This document shows positions 8,518 through 16,034 of a stretch of 54,388 bases of DNA, in pieces. The translations under genes were made by a program, and so were the position numbers. The notes beneath the pieces were generated by a model. That model saw nothing but the letters and a program-made list of their open reading frames with translations, was not told the origin of the DNA and ran no database searches. Each line of letters begins with the position of its first letter. Within the stretch, counting starts at the first letter, position 1. This DNA comes from CAZEPJ01 sp964514105 (GTDB lineage: Bacteria > Desulfobacterota > Desulfocorpusculales > Desulfocorpusculum): contig CAZEPJ010000023.1 of NCBI GenBank assembly GCA_964514105.1, forward strand, positions 1 to 54,388, in the 5' to 3' direction.

Positions 8518-9993
8518 CTACTCCTTGGGATGGACCACCACGTAGCGGCGCGACTTGCCCCTCTGGACCCAGATGAGCACGGTGTCCTTGCCCGCCTGGG
8601 AGAGGATCTTCTGGTAGTCCTTGACGCTTCGAACCGCCTGATGCTCCATCTCGTGGATCACGTCGCCCCGCTGCAGTCCGGCCTTGGCAGCCGGGCTGCC
8701 GGCCTTCACATTGGCGATGAGCACGCCCTCGGACTTCTCGATCCCCATGCGCTCGGCCATCTCCGCCGTCAGGTCCTGGACGGTGAGGCCCAGGCGATCC
8801 TCCTTGGGCTGGGTGGGCGCGCCGGATGCCGCCTCCCCCTCGGTGGGGCGCTCCCCGAGCTCCAGGGTGAGCGTCTTCTCCTTCCCCTCTCGCCACACCA
8901 CCACCTTGACCCGTTTTCCCGGCTGGAGCCGAGCCACCGTGTTGAGCAGGTCCCGGGTGTCCTTGATGGCCTTGCCGTCCACCTCCAGGATCACGTCTCC
9001 CTTGAGGATGCCCGCCTTGTCGGCGGGTTCTCCCTCCATGACGCGCCCCACCAGGGCCCCCCGCTCCTCCTTGAGGCCGAACTTCTCGGCCAGTCCGGGC
9101 TCCCACTGCTGAATCTGCACCCCCAGCCAGCCCCGGGTGACCTTCCCCTTCTCCCGGAGCTGCGGGAGCTCGTCCTTGGCCATGTTGATGGGAATGGCGA
9201 ACCCGATGCCCTGCCCCGAGGCCACGATGGCGGTGTTGATCCCCACCACGTCGCCCCGCAGGTTGAACAGCGGCCCGCCGCTGTTTCCCACGTTGATGGC
9301 TGCGTCGGTCTGGATGAAGTCGTCATACGGCCCCGATCCGATGACCCGCCCCTTGGCCGAGACGATGCCCAGGGTGACGGTGTGCTCCAGGCCGAAGGGG
9401 TTTCCGATGGCGATGACCCAGTCGCCCACCCGCAGGACGTCCGAATCGCCCAGGGCCGCGGCCGGGAGATCCTTGGAGGGCTCGATCTTGACCAGGGCCA
9501 GATCCGTGTTGGGGTCCGTGCCCACCACCTTGCCGGGGTACTCCTCCTTGCCCGACAACTTGACGGTGATCTCGTCGCTCCCCTCCACCACATGGTTGTT
9601 GGTGAGGATGTATCCGTCCCGGCTGATGATCACGCCCGAGCCCAACCCCTTCTGCTCGAACTCCTTGGGCATCTGGTCGCCGAAGAACCGTTCGAAGAAG
9701 TCACGAAACGGGTCCCGCTCGCCCTGGGGGCCCCGGGGGAACTGCCGGAGGCCGGGGCGCGAGACCTTCTTGCTCACCTGGATGTTGACCACCGTTCCCT
9801 TGAGTCCGTCGACCAGATCGGCGATGGCCGGAAGACCCATGGCCACCTTGGGTGCGCCACCGGCTTCGGACTCCTTCCAGAAGGTCTTGCCGTGGGCCGC
9901 CGTGGCGCCGCCCCCCCAAAGCAAGCCCCACGCCACAACGGCCACCATAGCCCCCCAGCCCCAATGCCGGTAAACCCCATTGCGTCGGTTCAT
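8518..9993 (-). CDS. DegP/HtrA-type periplasmic serine protease with two PDZ domains
   Basis: A 491-residue Do-family protease for quality control of envelope proteins. The N-terminus is basic, then a hydrophobic stretch (about 12-35), giving a signal peptide ending near AAHG. The trypsin-like domain carries H134 (LTNNHVV), D164 (NTDLALV) and S238. Around the serine the sequence is AAINVGNSGGP, with valine where most members have proline; the catalytic triad is complete. Two PDZ domains follow (about 285-375 and 400-490). ATG 9993 has AGGAGG ten bases upstream; a TTG at 9999 is an alternative start. A paralogue lies at 11600-13000 on the same strand, so there are two HtrA proteins in one run. 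Confidence 0.93.
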   Translation of the reverse strand: MNRRNGVYRHWGWGAMVAVVAWGLLWGGGATAAHGKTFWKESEAGGAPKVAMGLPAIADLVDGLKGTVVNIQVSKKVSRPGLRQFPRGPQGERDPFRDFFERFFGDQMPKEFEQKGLGSGVIISRDGYILTNNHVVEGSDEITVKLSGKEEYPGKVVGTDPNTDLALVKIEPSKDLPAAALGDSDVLRVGDWVIAIGNPFGLEHTVTLGIVSAKGRVIGSGPYDDFIQTDAAINVGNSGGPLFNLRGDVVGINTAIVASGQGIGFAIPINMAKDELPQLREKGKVTRGWLGVQIQQWEPGLAEKFGLKEERGALVGRVMEGEPADKAGILKGDVILEVDGKAIKDTRDLLNTVARLQPGKRVKVVVWREGKEKTLTLELGERPTEGEAASGAPTQPKEDRLGLTVQDLTAEMAERMGIEKSEGVLIANVKAGSPAAKAGLQRGDVIHEMEHQAVRSVKDYQKILSQAGKDTVLIWVQRGKSRRYVVVHPKE

Positions 9994-10093
9994 CTGCAAG
10001 ATGCCTCCTGCCAGCGATTGTCCAACAGCGACTCTGTCCTCATCATACCTCCCCGGGACCTCCGGGGCGAAGCCCTCGGGCCGGGACCCCGCC

Positions 10094-10507
10094 CTACCCC
10101 TTGACGGCCCTGACGTATCGCATGCGAAGCTCGGCCAGCAGGGTCTCCAGATGGCCCTGTTCCTCGGAGGTGAGATTCCCCCTGGTCTTCTCCTTGAGCA
10201 TGGCCAGGGTGTCGATGAAATACTTGGCCATGGGGAGGTTCCGCTCGGCCTGCTGGCTCTCCGGGTGGGGGAGGTCCCCCAGAAAGAGCAACGCCTGCTG
10301 AAAGAAGAAGAAGGTCAGGAACGCGGAGAAAGTCGGCTCCGGCAGGGGTACGTCGCCCTCCGGAGGGCCGGGGGGCTGCTCCGCCTGGGTCTTTCTGGTC
10401 TCCTCCGGCTGGCTCGCCCTCTGTGCCGAGGCATCCCCTTGCCCACCCGGCGAAAAGGCGCGGCGATCCCTGACCGTGAAACCCTTGCCCTCCTGTTCCT
10501 CTGCCAT
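10094..10507 (-). CDS. DUF1844 domain protein
   Basis: A 137-residue protein of unknown function. The first 55 residues are polar and low-complexity (rich in E, Q, P, A) and probably disordered. The DUF1844 part (about 58-135) begins PTFSAFLTFFFFQQALLFLGD, has a hydrophobic helix, and ends with a charged helical region including KEKTRGNLT and a conserved LLAELRMRYV tail. Such proteins are typical of deltaproteobacteria and related phyla. GGGAGGGAAGG precedes the ATG. It follows the small unknown gene at 10571 after a palindromic hairpin, and precedes the HtrA protease by 94 bases. Confidence 0.85.
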   Translation of the reverse strand: MAEEQEGKGFTVRDRRAFSPGGQGDASAQRASQPEETRKTQAEQPPGPPEGDVPLPEPTFSAFLTFFFFQQALLFLGDLPHPESQQAERNLPMAKYFIDTLAMLKEKTRGNLTSEEQGHLETLLAELRMRYVRAVKG

Positions 10508-10561
10508 GTCCTTCCCTCCCGAGCATGGATTGCAGCCGCCAGGCGGGCGCGGCGCATGGAT

Positions 10562-10583
10562 CCCTCGACCCTAGGGTCGAGGG
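10562..10583 (-). terminator. Palindromic hairpin overlapping the end of the 10571 gene
   Basis: A perfect 22-base palindrome, CCCTCGACC-CTAG-GGTCGAGGG, contains the TAG stop codon of the upstream gene in its centre. No T-run follows on the minus strand. It could attenuate transcription between the pgsA-like pair and the DUF1844/HtrA pair. Confidence 0.45.
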
Positions 10584-10984
10584 GGCGCCGCCTCCGCCAT
10601 CGCCGCTCCGGCCAAACCCTCCAGGGCCCTCGATGCCCTGCCCACCCCGTCCTGGTCGCCCAAACGCTGGTACGCCCGGCGGGCCTCGTGCCAGCGCCCC
10701 AGCTCCTCGGCCCGCCGGGCCAGGTCGGCCAGCTCCTGGGGTGGGGCCCCGGTGCCGTCGCCCAGGGCGCCCGCCTGGTCGAAAAGGAGCAGGTCGCCCG
10801 TGGCCACGGCCGCCTCACGGACCCGCTGCAGGCCGTCTGCGTCCCGGGCCCGAAGGTAAAACGCCGCGGCGTCGTGGAGCCGCCGGGCCTCCAGGTACCT
10901 GTCCCCCCACCGGGCCGCCTCCTCCTCGGGTGTCTTGGGGGAGAAGAGGATCTCCTTTCGTCTGAGGAAGTCGGGCCCTTTCAA
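10571..10984 (-). CDS. Hypothetical helical-repeat protein coupled to the phosphatidyltransferase
   Basis: A 137-residue cytoplasmic protein from a TTG start at 10984 whose last two bases form the stop of the upstream gene (TTGA overlap); CAGGAGAG lies before it. The frame remains open further upstream only as a shadow. The protein is alanine-rich and helical with TPR-like pairs (for example WGDRYLEARRLHDAAAFYLR and RRAEELGRWHEARRAYQRLG), suggesting a small protein-interaction module. I do not recognise a named family. Coupling to the CDP-alcohol phosphatidyltransferase gene suggests an associated envelope function, but that is inference. Confidence 0.7.
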   Translation of the reverse strand: MKGPDFLRRKEILFSPKTPEEEAARWGDRYLEARRLHDAAAFYLRARDADGLQRVREAAVATGDLLLFDQAGALGDGTGAPPQELADLARRAEELGRWHEARRAYQRLGDQDGVGRASRALEGLAGAAMAEAAPPRP

Positions 10985-11595
10985 CGCGTCTCTCCTGGGT
11001 GGCTGGCCCCAGCCCCTCCCCCTGCCAGGGCCTTCCAGCAGAAGCGGATTCGCTGGAAGACCGTCACATGGGTGAGAAGGGCCAGGAGGCCCAAGGCCCA
11101 GGGCATGAGGTGAAGGAGGGCCCCGGCGGCGAGGAGCAGAATCCGCTCCGGCCGTTCCATCCATCCCACGGTGCAGCTCGGCACAAAGCACTCGGCCCGG
11201 GCCCGTGCATACGGGATGAGAACCGTTCCCAGGATGGCCAGGCAGCACAGGGCCACCAACCCCCCCTGGCCCGCCGCCGCGTAGTGGAGCAGGACCCCCA
11301 TGAGCAGCAAGAGATCCGAACAGCGGTCAACGAGGGAGTCGAGAAAGGCGCCGAACTCGTTGACCCCCCCCCGGACCCGGGCCACCCCCCCATCGAGCAT
11401 GTCGAAGAGCCCCGCTGCCAGCACGACCAGGCCGGCTGCCGTGAACTGCCCCTTCCACAGGAGCAGCGAGGCCACGGCATTGACGCCCAGCCCCGTGAAG
11501 GTCAAGGCATTGGGGGAGACCCCCCAACGGTCCAGCTGACGAAAGAGGGGCCCTCCCAGGCGTTCCAGGTGCGATTTGACCAAGGGCCCAATCAT
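10981..11595 (-). CDS. CDP-alcohol phosphatidyltransferase family protein
   Basis: A 204-residue polytopic membrane enzyme that transfers a phosphatidyl group from a CDP-lipid to an alcohol. The full signature DxxDGxxAR(x8)GxxxDxxxD is present: D65, D68, G69, A72, R73, G82, D86, D90. An N-terminal amphipathic segment (SHLERLGGPLFRQLDRWGVS) precedes the first hydrophobic segment, as in the group that includes phosphatidylinositol-phosphate and archaetidylinositol-phosphate synthases. The inositol-1-phosphate synthase at 20365 makes inositol-phosphate a plausible acceptor, but the acceptor cannot be read from sequence. It starts 4 bases after the HtrA stop and overlaps the next gene, so it is translated in a coupled group. 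Confidence 0.9.
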   Translation of the reverse strand: MIGPLVKSHLERLGGPLFRQLDRWGVSPNALTFTGLGVNAVASLLLWKGQFTAAGLVVLAAGLFDMLDGGVARVRGGVNEFGAFLDSLVDRCSDLLLLMGVLLHYAAAGQGGLVALCCLAILGTVLIPYARARAECFVPSCTVGWMERPERILLLAAGALLHLMPWALGLLALLTHVTVFQRIRFCWKALAGGGAGASHPGETR

Positions 11596-11599
11596 CCCA

Positions 11600-13000
11600 T
11601 CACATGCCCCCCAGGTCCAGGGTCACGCTGTACCCGTACGACCTGCGCTGGATGACGAGCCGCAGGGTCGTGTGCCTCAGGGCCCGGGCAATGGCCTTCT
11701 CGTAGTCCTCAAGCCCTCGGATCTCCTGCTCGTTGACTTGGCGGATGAGGTCTCCGGGGCGGACCCTCGCCCGATCGGCCAGTCCCTGGGGCTGGACCTC
11801 GGTGACCACCGCCCCGCCGTCCCGCGCCAGGTCGAACTCGCGGCGACGGGCCGGTGTGACGGCCTCCACGATCATGCCCAGGCGTTCCTCGGCCGACCGC
11901 ATGATCTCTTTGGGGTTGGGGGGCTCGGCCTTGACCTGCACGCTGCGCTGTTTGCCTTCCCGCAGGAAGGTGACTTCGATGGTGCTATGGGCCGTGTACC
12001 CCGCCAGGGCCTCCTGGAAGTCCTCCCGTGACAGGACCATGCCCTGGCCCACGGCCGTGAGCAGGTCTCCCTTGCGCAGACCCGCCTTGGCCGCTGGCCC
12101 CCCGGGCGCCACGTGGGTCACCAGGACCCCGCGCCTGCCCTCGACGCCGAAGGAGCGCGCCAGCGGTTCATCCAGCGACTGGACCTCGGCGCCGATCCAT
12201 GCGGGCTTCACCTCCCCGTACTGGATGATCTCCTGGAAGATGCGCCGGGCCCGGTCGATGGGGATGGCGAATCCCACCCCCTGCGCCTTCTGATAGATGG
12301 CCGTGTTGATGCCGATCAGTTCGCCGTCGATGTTCAGGAGGGGCCCTCCGCTGTTTCCCGGATTGATGGCCGCATCCGTCTGAATGAAGTCCCGGTAGAC
12401 CCGCGGCTCGGTACGCACAGACCGGTTGAGGGCGCTGATGACCCCGGTGGTCACCGTGTGGGACAGGCCCAGGGCATTGCCGATGGCCACCACCGTCTCC
12501 CCGATCATCAGATCGTCCGAGCGGCCCATGGGGATGACCGGGAGGGTCTCGCGGCTCTCGATGCGCAGGACCGCCAGGTCCGACGGAGGGTCGGCCCCGA
12601 CCAACTGGGCCGGGAACTCCCGCTGGTCCGAGAGGACCACGCGGATGGCGCTGGCGTCCTGCACCACATGCTCGTTGGTGAGGATGAAGCCCTTGGGATC
12701 CACGATGACTCCGGAGCCCAGGTTGGCGCGCTCCCGGTACCGGGGGAAGGGCGAGAGGAAGTCCCGGAAGAACTCGTCGAAGAGGGACCCCCGGGGCAGA
12801 TCGGGAAAGGGGCCGCGTGGCCCCACGCCCTTCTGCTCCGTGCTCACATTGACCACCGCCGGGCTCGCCCGTTCCACGGCGCGCACGATGGCGCTTCGCC
12901 TGAGCTCCGATGCGGAGGCCTGGGCCGCCCAGGCCCCACCTCCCAGCACGAACGCTGCCGCCAGCATGGCCCGGGCCGCCCGCGGCGTCCTTGGCAACAT
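11600..13000 (-). CDS. DegP/HtrA-type periplasmic serine protease (second paralogue)
   Basis: A 466-residue Do-family protease. A signal peptide (basic LPRTPRAAR, hydrophobic core 12-26, cleavage near AQASA) exports it to the periplasm. Triad: H111 (LTNEHVV), D141 (PSDLAVL), S217 in the canonical AINPGNSGGP. One clear PDZ domain (about 270-355) and a second, more divergent one (about 370-450) follow. ATG 13000 is chosen because the 35 codons upstream lie in the promoter region and lack coding character. The promoter at 13055-13083 matches consensus at every position, so this gene and the downstream group should be well expressed. It differs from the HtrA at 8518 in the serine motif and linker. 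Confidence 0.93.
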   Translation of the reverse strand: MLPRTPRAARAMLAAAFVLGGGAWAAQASASELRRSAIVRAVERASPAVVNVSTEQKGVGPRGPFPDLPRGSLFDEFFRDFLSPFPRYRERANLGSGVIVDPKGFILTNEHVVQDASAIRVVLSDQREFPAQLVGADPPSDLAVLRIESRETLPVIPMGRSDDLMIGETVVAIGNALGLSHTVTTGVISALNRSVRTEPRVYRDFIQTDAAINPGNSGGPLLNIDGELIGINTAIYQKAQGVGFAIPIDRARRIFQEIIQYGEVKPAWIGAEVQSLDEPLARSFGVEGRRGVLVTHVAPGGPAAKAGLRKGDLLTAVGQGMVLSREDFQEALAGYTAHSTIEVTFLREGKQRSVQVKAEPPNPKEIMRSAEERLGMIVEAVTPARRREFDLARDGGAVVTEVQPQGLADRARVRPGDLIRQVNEQEIRGLEDYEKAIARALRHTTLRLVIQRRSYGYSVTLDLGGM

Positions 13001-13054
13001 GGCTGCCTTCCCACCCTGTCTGAGATCTGCCCTTCGCTCTGACAATGCGAAATG

Positions 13055-13083
13055 ATTATAGAATCTTGCCTGCAAGGTGTCAA
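13055..13083 (-). promoter_or_regulatory. Consensus sigma70 promoter driving the HtrA operon
   Basis: Read on the minus strand, TTGACA (13083-13078) and TATAAT (13060-13055) match consensus at all twelve positions with a 17-base spacer. The expected start near 13048 leaves a leader of about 48 bases to the ATG at 13000. No sigma-E-like motif was seen in the intergenic region. Confidence 0.9.
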
Positions 13084-13188
13084 GGCAGGCCCTGGCGGGA
13101 TGCATGAGGCCGGGGCCTGTGTGCTATACTCCATGACCTGTGGCCGTGGGATTGCCCCATCCTCCCAATGGTCACGCCGAGGGATTCC

Positions 13189-13746
13189 ATGCCGCCCATG
13201 ATTCTGCCCATCCCCGTCCGATGGTGGCCCAGTCCCCACTTCACGCCGGGGCGGAGCGCCCCCGTGGAGCTCGTCATCGTCCACGCCATCAGCCTTCCGC
13301 CTGGGGTCTTCGGCTCCGGCCATGTCATCGATCTTTTCATGGGGCGCCTCGACCCCGGGCGCCATCCCGCATACGGCCCGTTGGCGGGGATCCGGGTGTC
13401 CAGCCATTTCTTCGTGGAACGCAACGGGACCGTCCATCAATTCGTGGACACGGACGACACGGCGTGGCACGCCGGGGAGAGCGCCTACCAGGGGCGAAGC
13501 CATTGCAACGACTTCTCCATCGGCATCGAGCTGGAAGGGGATCAGATCCACCCCTTCTCCCCCCGGCAGTACGAGGCCCTGGCCCAGATCTGCGGGGCCA
13601 CCATCCGGCGATATCCCGGGGTTACCCCGGAGTGCCTGGTGGGCCATAGCGAGGTGGCCCCCGGGAGAAAGTGGGACCCGGGGCCTTGCTTCGACTGGGC
13701 AGCGGCCCGGGAATGGCTGGGCCGAGCCTTGGGGGGGCCGACGTGA
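13189..13746 (+). CDS. ampD: 1,6-anhydro-N-acetylmuramyl-L-alanine amidase
   Basis: A 185-residue amidase of the AmpD/amidase_2 family, which removes the stem peptide from anhydro-MurNAc during cell-wall recycling. There is no signal peptide, as expected for cytoplasmic AmpD. Counting from ATG 13189, the zinc ligands are H32 (IVHAIS), H153 (VGHSEVAPGRKWDPG) and D163, with catalytic E114 (IGIELEG) and K161. ATG 13189 has GAGGG five bases upstream; ATG 13168 would add seven residues. The stop overlaps the nagZ GTG (GTGA). Together with nagZ, a GH171 gene and mpl it forms a compact peptidoglycan-recycling operon. Confidence 0.94.
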   Translation: MPPMILPIPVRWWPSPHFTPGRSAPVELVIVHAISLPPGVFGSGHVIDLFMGRLDPGRHPAYGPLAGIRVSSHFFVERNGTVHQFVDTDDTAWHAGESAYQGRSHCNDFSIGIELEGDQIHPFSPRQYEALAQICGATIRRYPGVTPECLVGHSEVAPGRKWDPGPCFDWAAAREWLGRALGGPT

Positions 13747-14852
13747 AAGCGCCCCTGGATGGAGTGGTCGGGCAGCTCCTCATGGTGGGTTTTCGTCCTC
13801 AGGAGGAGGCAGATCTCCTCTCCCTCGTCGCCCGGGAAGGGCTGGGGGGCCTGGTGCTCTTTCAACGCAATGCCGAGGATGCCATGGCCGTGGCCCGGCT
13901 CTGCCACCGACTGCGCCGGGCCGCGACCCATGGGCCCGTGGGCCTCCCCATCGTGGCCGTGGACCAGGAACTGGGGCGGGTGTGTCGCATCCGGACGGGT
14001 GTGACGCCCTTTCCCGGGCCGTCGGTGTTGGGCGACATCGACCGCCCAAGGACCACGGCCCGGGTGGCCCGATGGGTGGCCAGGGAACTGGGAGCGCTGG
14101 GCGTCACCCTCGATCTCGCGCCCGTTGCCGATTGCCCTGACACGGCCCCCCCCCCTTCCGTGCTGGAAGGACGGACCTTCGGGAGGGATCCGTCGCGGGT
14201 GGCGCGGCACGTGCGGGCCTGGGTGCGGGGATCCCAGGGCGGCGGTCTCGCGGCCTGCGCCAAGCACTTTCCCGGGCATGGGGCGGCGACGGAGGACAGC
14301 CATCGGACCCTGCCCACGGACGCCACCCCTTTGGCCGCCATGATGCGCCGGCACATCCAGCCATTCATGGCCGCCGTCCGGGCCGGTGTGGCCTCGGTCA
14401 TGGTGGGGCACGTGGCGTACGAGGCGCTGGATCCCGGCGTCCCCGCCAGCCTCTCCCCCAGGGTCATCCAGGGGCTCTTGCGGGCGGCACTGGGCTTCCG
14501 GGGCCTGGTCCTCACGGACGATTTGGAGATGGGGGCGATGGGGGGGGGCCTGGACCCGCTGCGCTCGGCAATCCGGGCCCTGCAGGCCGGGGCCGACATG
14601 GCGCTGGTGGGAAGAAACTTGCGGGGCGAACTGCCCCTGGAGGCGCTCATCGACGGGCTCCGGGAGGCCCTTGCCGCTGGGGCCCTGCCTCGGGAGCGCG
14701 TCATCGACGCCTTGGGGCGCGTGGAGGCCTTCAAGAGGCAATGGATACCCGGCCAATGGGCGCCGCCCCCAGGCCCGCCGGTCACCAAGCGGGCCATGCA
14801 TCTGGCCATCCGGCTGGGGCTACTGGGGCCGGCTGGGAAAGGAGGCCATTGA
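13743..14852 (+). CDS. nagZ: Beta-N-acetylhexosaminidase, GH3 (NagZ)
   Basis: A 369-residue single-domain GH3 enzyme that removes GlcNAc from GlcNAc-anhydroMurNAc (peptides) in the cytoplasm. Seen: the barrel-domain AVDQELGRV (72-80), KHFPGHG (174-180), the NagZ-specific Asp-His dyad segment EDSHRTLPTD (184-193, with D185-H187) and the nucleophile strand LTDDLEMGAM (257-266). There is no signal peptide and no second GH3 domain. GTG 13743 overlaps the ampD stop as GTGA and has a G-rich ribosome-binding site; the ATG-like frame further upstream is shadow. The stop is followed immediately by the GTG of the next gene. Confidence 0.95.
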   Translation: MKAPLDGVVGQLLMVGFRPQEEADLLSLVAREGLGGLVLFQRNAEDAMAVARLCHRLRRAATHGPVGLPIVAVDQELGRVCRIRTGVTPFPGPSVLGDIDRPRTTARVARWVARELGALGVTLDLAPVADCPDTAPPPSVLEGRTFGRDPSRVARHVRAWVRGSQGGGLAACAKHFPGHGAATEDSHRTLPTDATPLAAMMRRHIQPFMAAVRAGVASVMVGHVAYEALDPGVPASLSPRVIQGLLRAALGFRGLVLTDDLEMGAMGGGLDPLRSAIRALQAGADMALVGRNLRGELPLEALIDGLREALAAGALPRERVIDALGRVEAFKRQWIPGQWAPPPGPPVTKRAMHLAIRLGLLGPAGKGGH

Positions 14853-16034
14853 GTGGCGCGCGTCGTGACGGGGATGGAACGTCTCTTGGCGGACCCGCCG
14901 GATTGGCTGCGCCGTGGGGCCAGGGTGGGGCTTCTCATGCACCCCGCCTCGGTGGATTCGAACTACCGATTCATGGCGCAGAGGCTGCAGACGGCCTTTC
15001 CGGGCGCCCTGAGGGCCGTCTTCGGCCCCCAGCACGGGCTCTGGGGCGAGAAGCAGGACAACATGGTGGCCTCGGCCCATGAGGGCACGACGCCCTGGGG
15101 CGTCCCGGCCTTTTCGCTCTACGGCGACCTGCTGGCCCCCGAGGCCGACATGCTGGCGGGGCTGGACGTGCTCGTGGTGGACCTCCAGGACGTGGGCTGC
15201 CGGGTCTACACGTACCTGGCCACCCTGCTGGGGTGCATGGAGGCATGCGCCGCGGCCGGGGTGCGGCTCCTGGTGGCCGATCGCCCCAACCCCATCGGGG
15301 GCCTGGAGCTGGAGGGAAACCTCCTGACCCCGGCCATGGCCTCCTTGGTGGGGCCCCACCCCATCCCCATGCGCCACGGCATGACCCTGGGGGAGCTGGC
15401 GCTCATGGTGATGGCGGAGCGGGCCCTGGACCTGGACCTGGGCATCGTGCCCATGGCCGGATGGCGGCGCCGCGAGGGCTTCCATGAGACGGGGTTGCCC
15501 TGGGTGCCTCCCTCGCCCAATGTTCCCATTCCCGAGACCTGCTGGGTTTACCCCGGTCAGGTCCTCCTGGAGGGGACCAACCTGTCGGAGGGGCGCGGGA
15601 CCACTCGCCCCTTCGAGGTCTTCGGGGCCCCGTTCATCGATCCCTTTCGGCTGACCCAACGGCTGGAGGCCAAGGATCTTCCGGGGGTGCGCTTTCGCCC
15701 CCTGTTCTTCGAGCCGACGTTTCACAAGTGGCAGGGACAGAGGTGCGGAGGGCTCCAGGTTCACGTGACCGACCCCGGGGCGTACCGGCCGTACCGGAGC
15801 ACTTTGTGGATCCTGCACGAGATCCTCGGGGAGTGGGGCGATGCCCTGAAGTGGCGCCTCCCGCCCTACGAGTTCGAGAGGGAGCGCCTCCCCCTGGATC
15901 TCCTCCTGGGGGACGGGGAGGTGCGCAGGCGCCTCGAGGCCGGCGTGCCGCCCGATGAGATGGAGTCCCACTGGACGAAGGATCTGGAAGCCTGGAGAAT
16001 GAGGAGAGAGGCGTATATTGTTTACCGCAACTGA
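14853..16034 (+). CDS. namZ: DUF1343 / GH171 exo-beta-N-acetylmuramidase-like protein (NamZ/YbbC)
   Basis: A 393-residue DUF1343 protein. The Bacillus subtilis member NamZ (YbbC) releases terminal MurNAc from peptidoglycan fragments and founded family GH171. Family features seen: GLLMHPASVDSNYRF, AVFGPQHGLWGEKQDNM, DVLVVDLQDVGCRVYTY, ADRPNPIGG and the C-terminal GGLQVHVTDP. The first 40 residues are not hydrophobic, so unlike the secreted B. subtilis enzyme this one appears cytoplasmic, matching AmpD, NagZ and Mpl around it. GTG 14853 directly follows the nagZ TGA, with AAAGGAGG upstream. Its 3' end overlaps mpl by 17 bases. Confidence 0.92.
   Translation: MARVVTGMERLLADPPDWLRRGARVGLLMHPASVDSNYRFMAQRLQTAFPGALRAVFGPQHGLWGEKQDNMVASAHEGTTPWGVPAFSLYGDLLAPEADMLAGLDVLVVDLQDVGCRVYTYLATLLGCMEACAAAGVRLLVADRPNPIGGLELEGNLLTPAMASLVGPHPIPMRHGMTLGELALMVMAERALDLDLGIVPMAGWRRREGFHETGLPWVPPSPNVPIPETCWVYPGQVLLEGTNLSEGRGTTRPFEVFGAPFIDPFRLTQRLEAKDLPGVRFRPLFFEPTFHKWQGQRCGGLQVHVTDPGAYRPYRSTLWILHEILGEWGDALKWRLPPYEFERERLPLDLLLGDGEVRRRLEAGVPPDEMESHWTKDLEAWRMRREAYIVYRN

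Noticed and set aside
13168..13188. ATG 13168 as the ampD start
   Set aside because: No ribosome-binding site precedes it, while ATG 13189 has GAGGG at good spacing.
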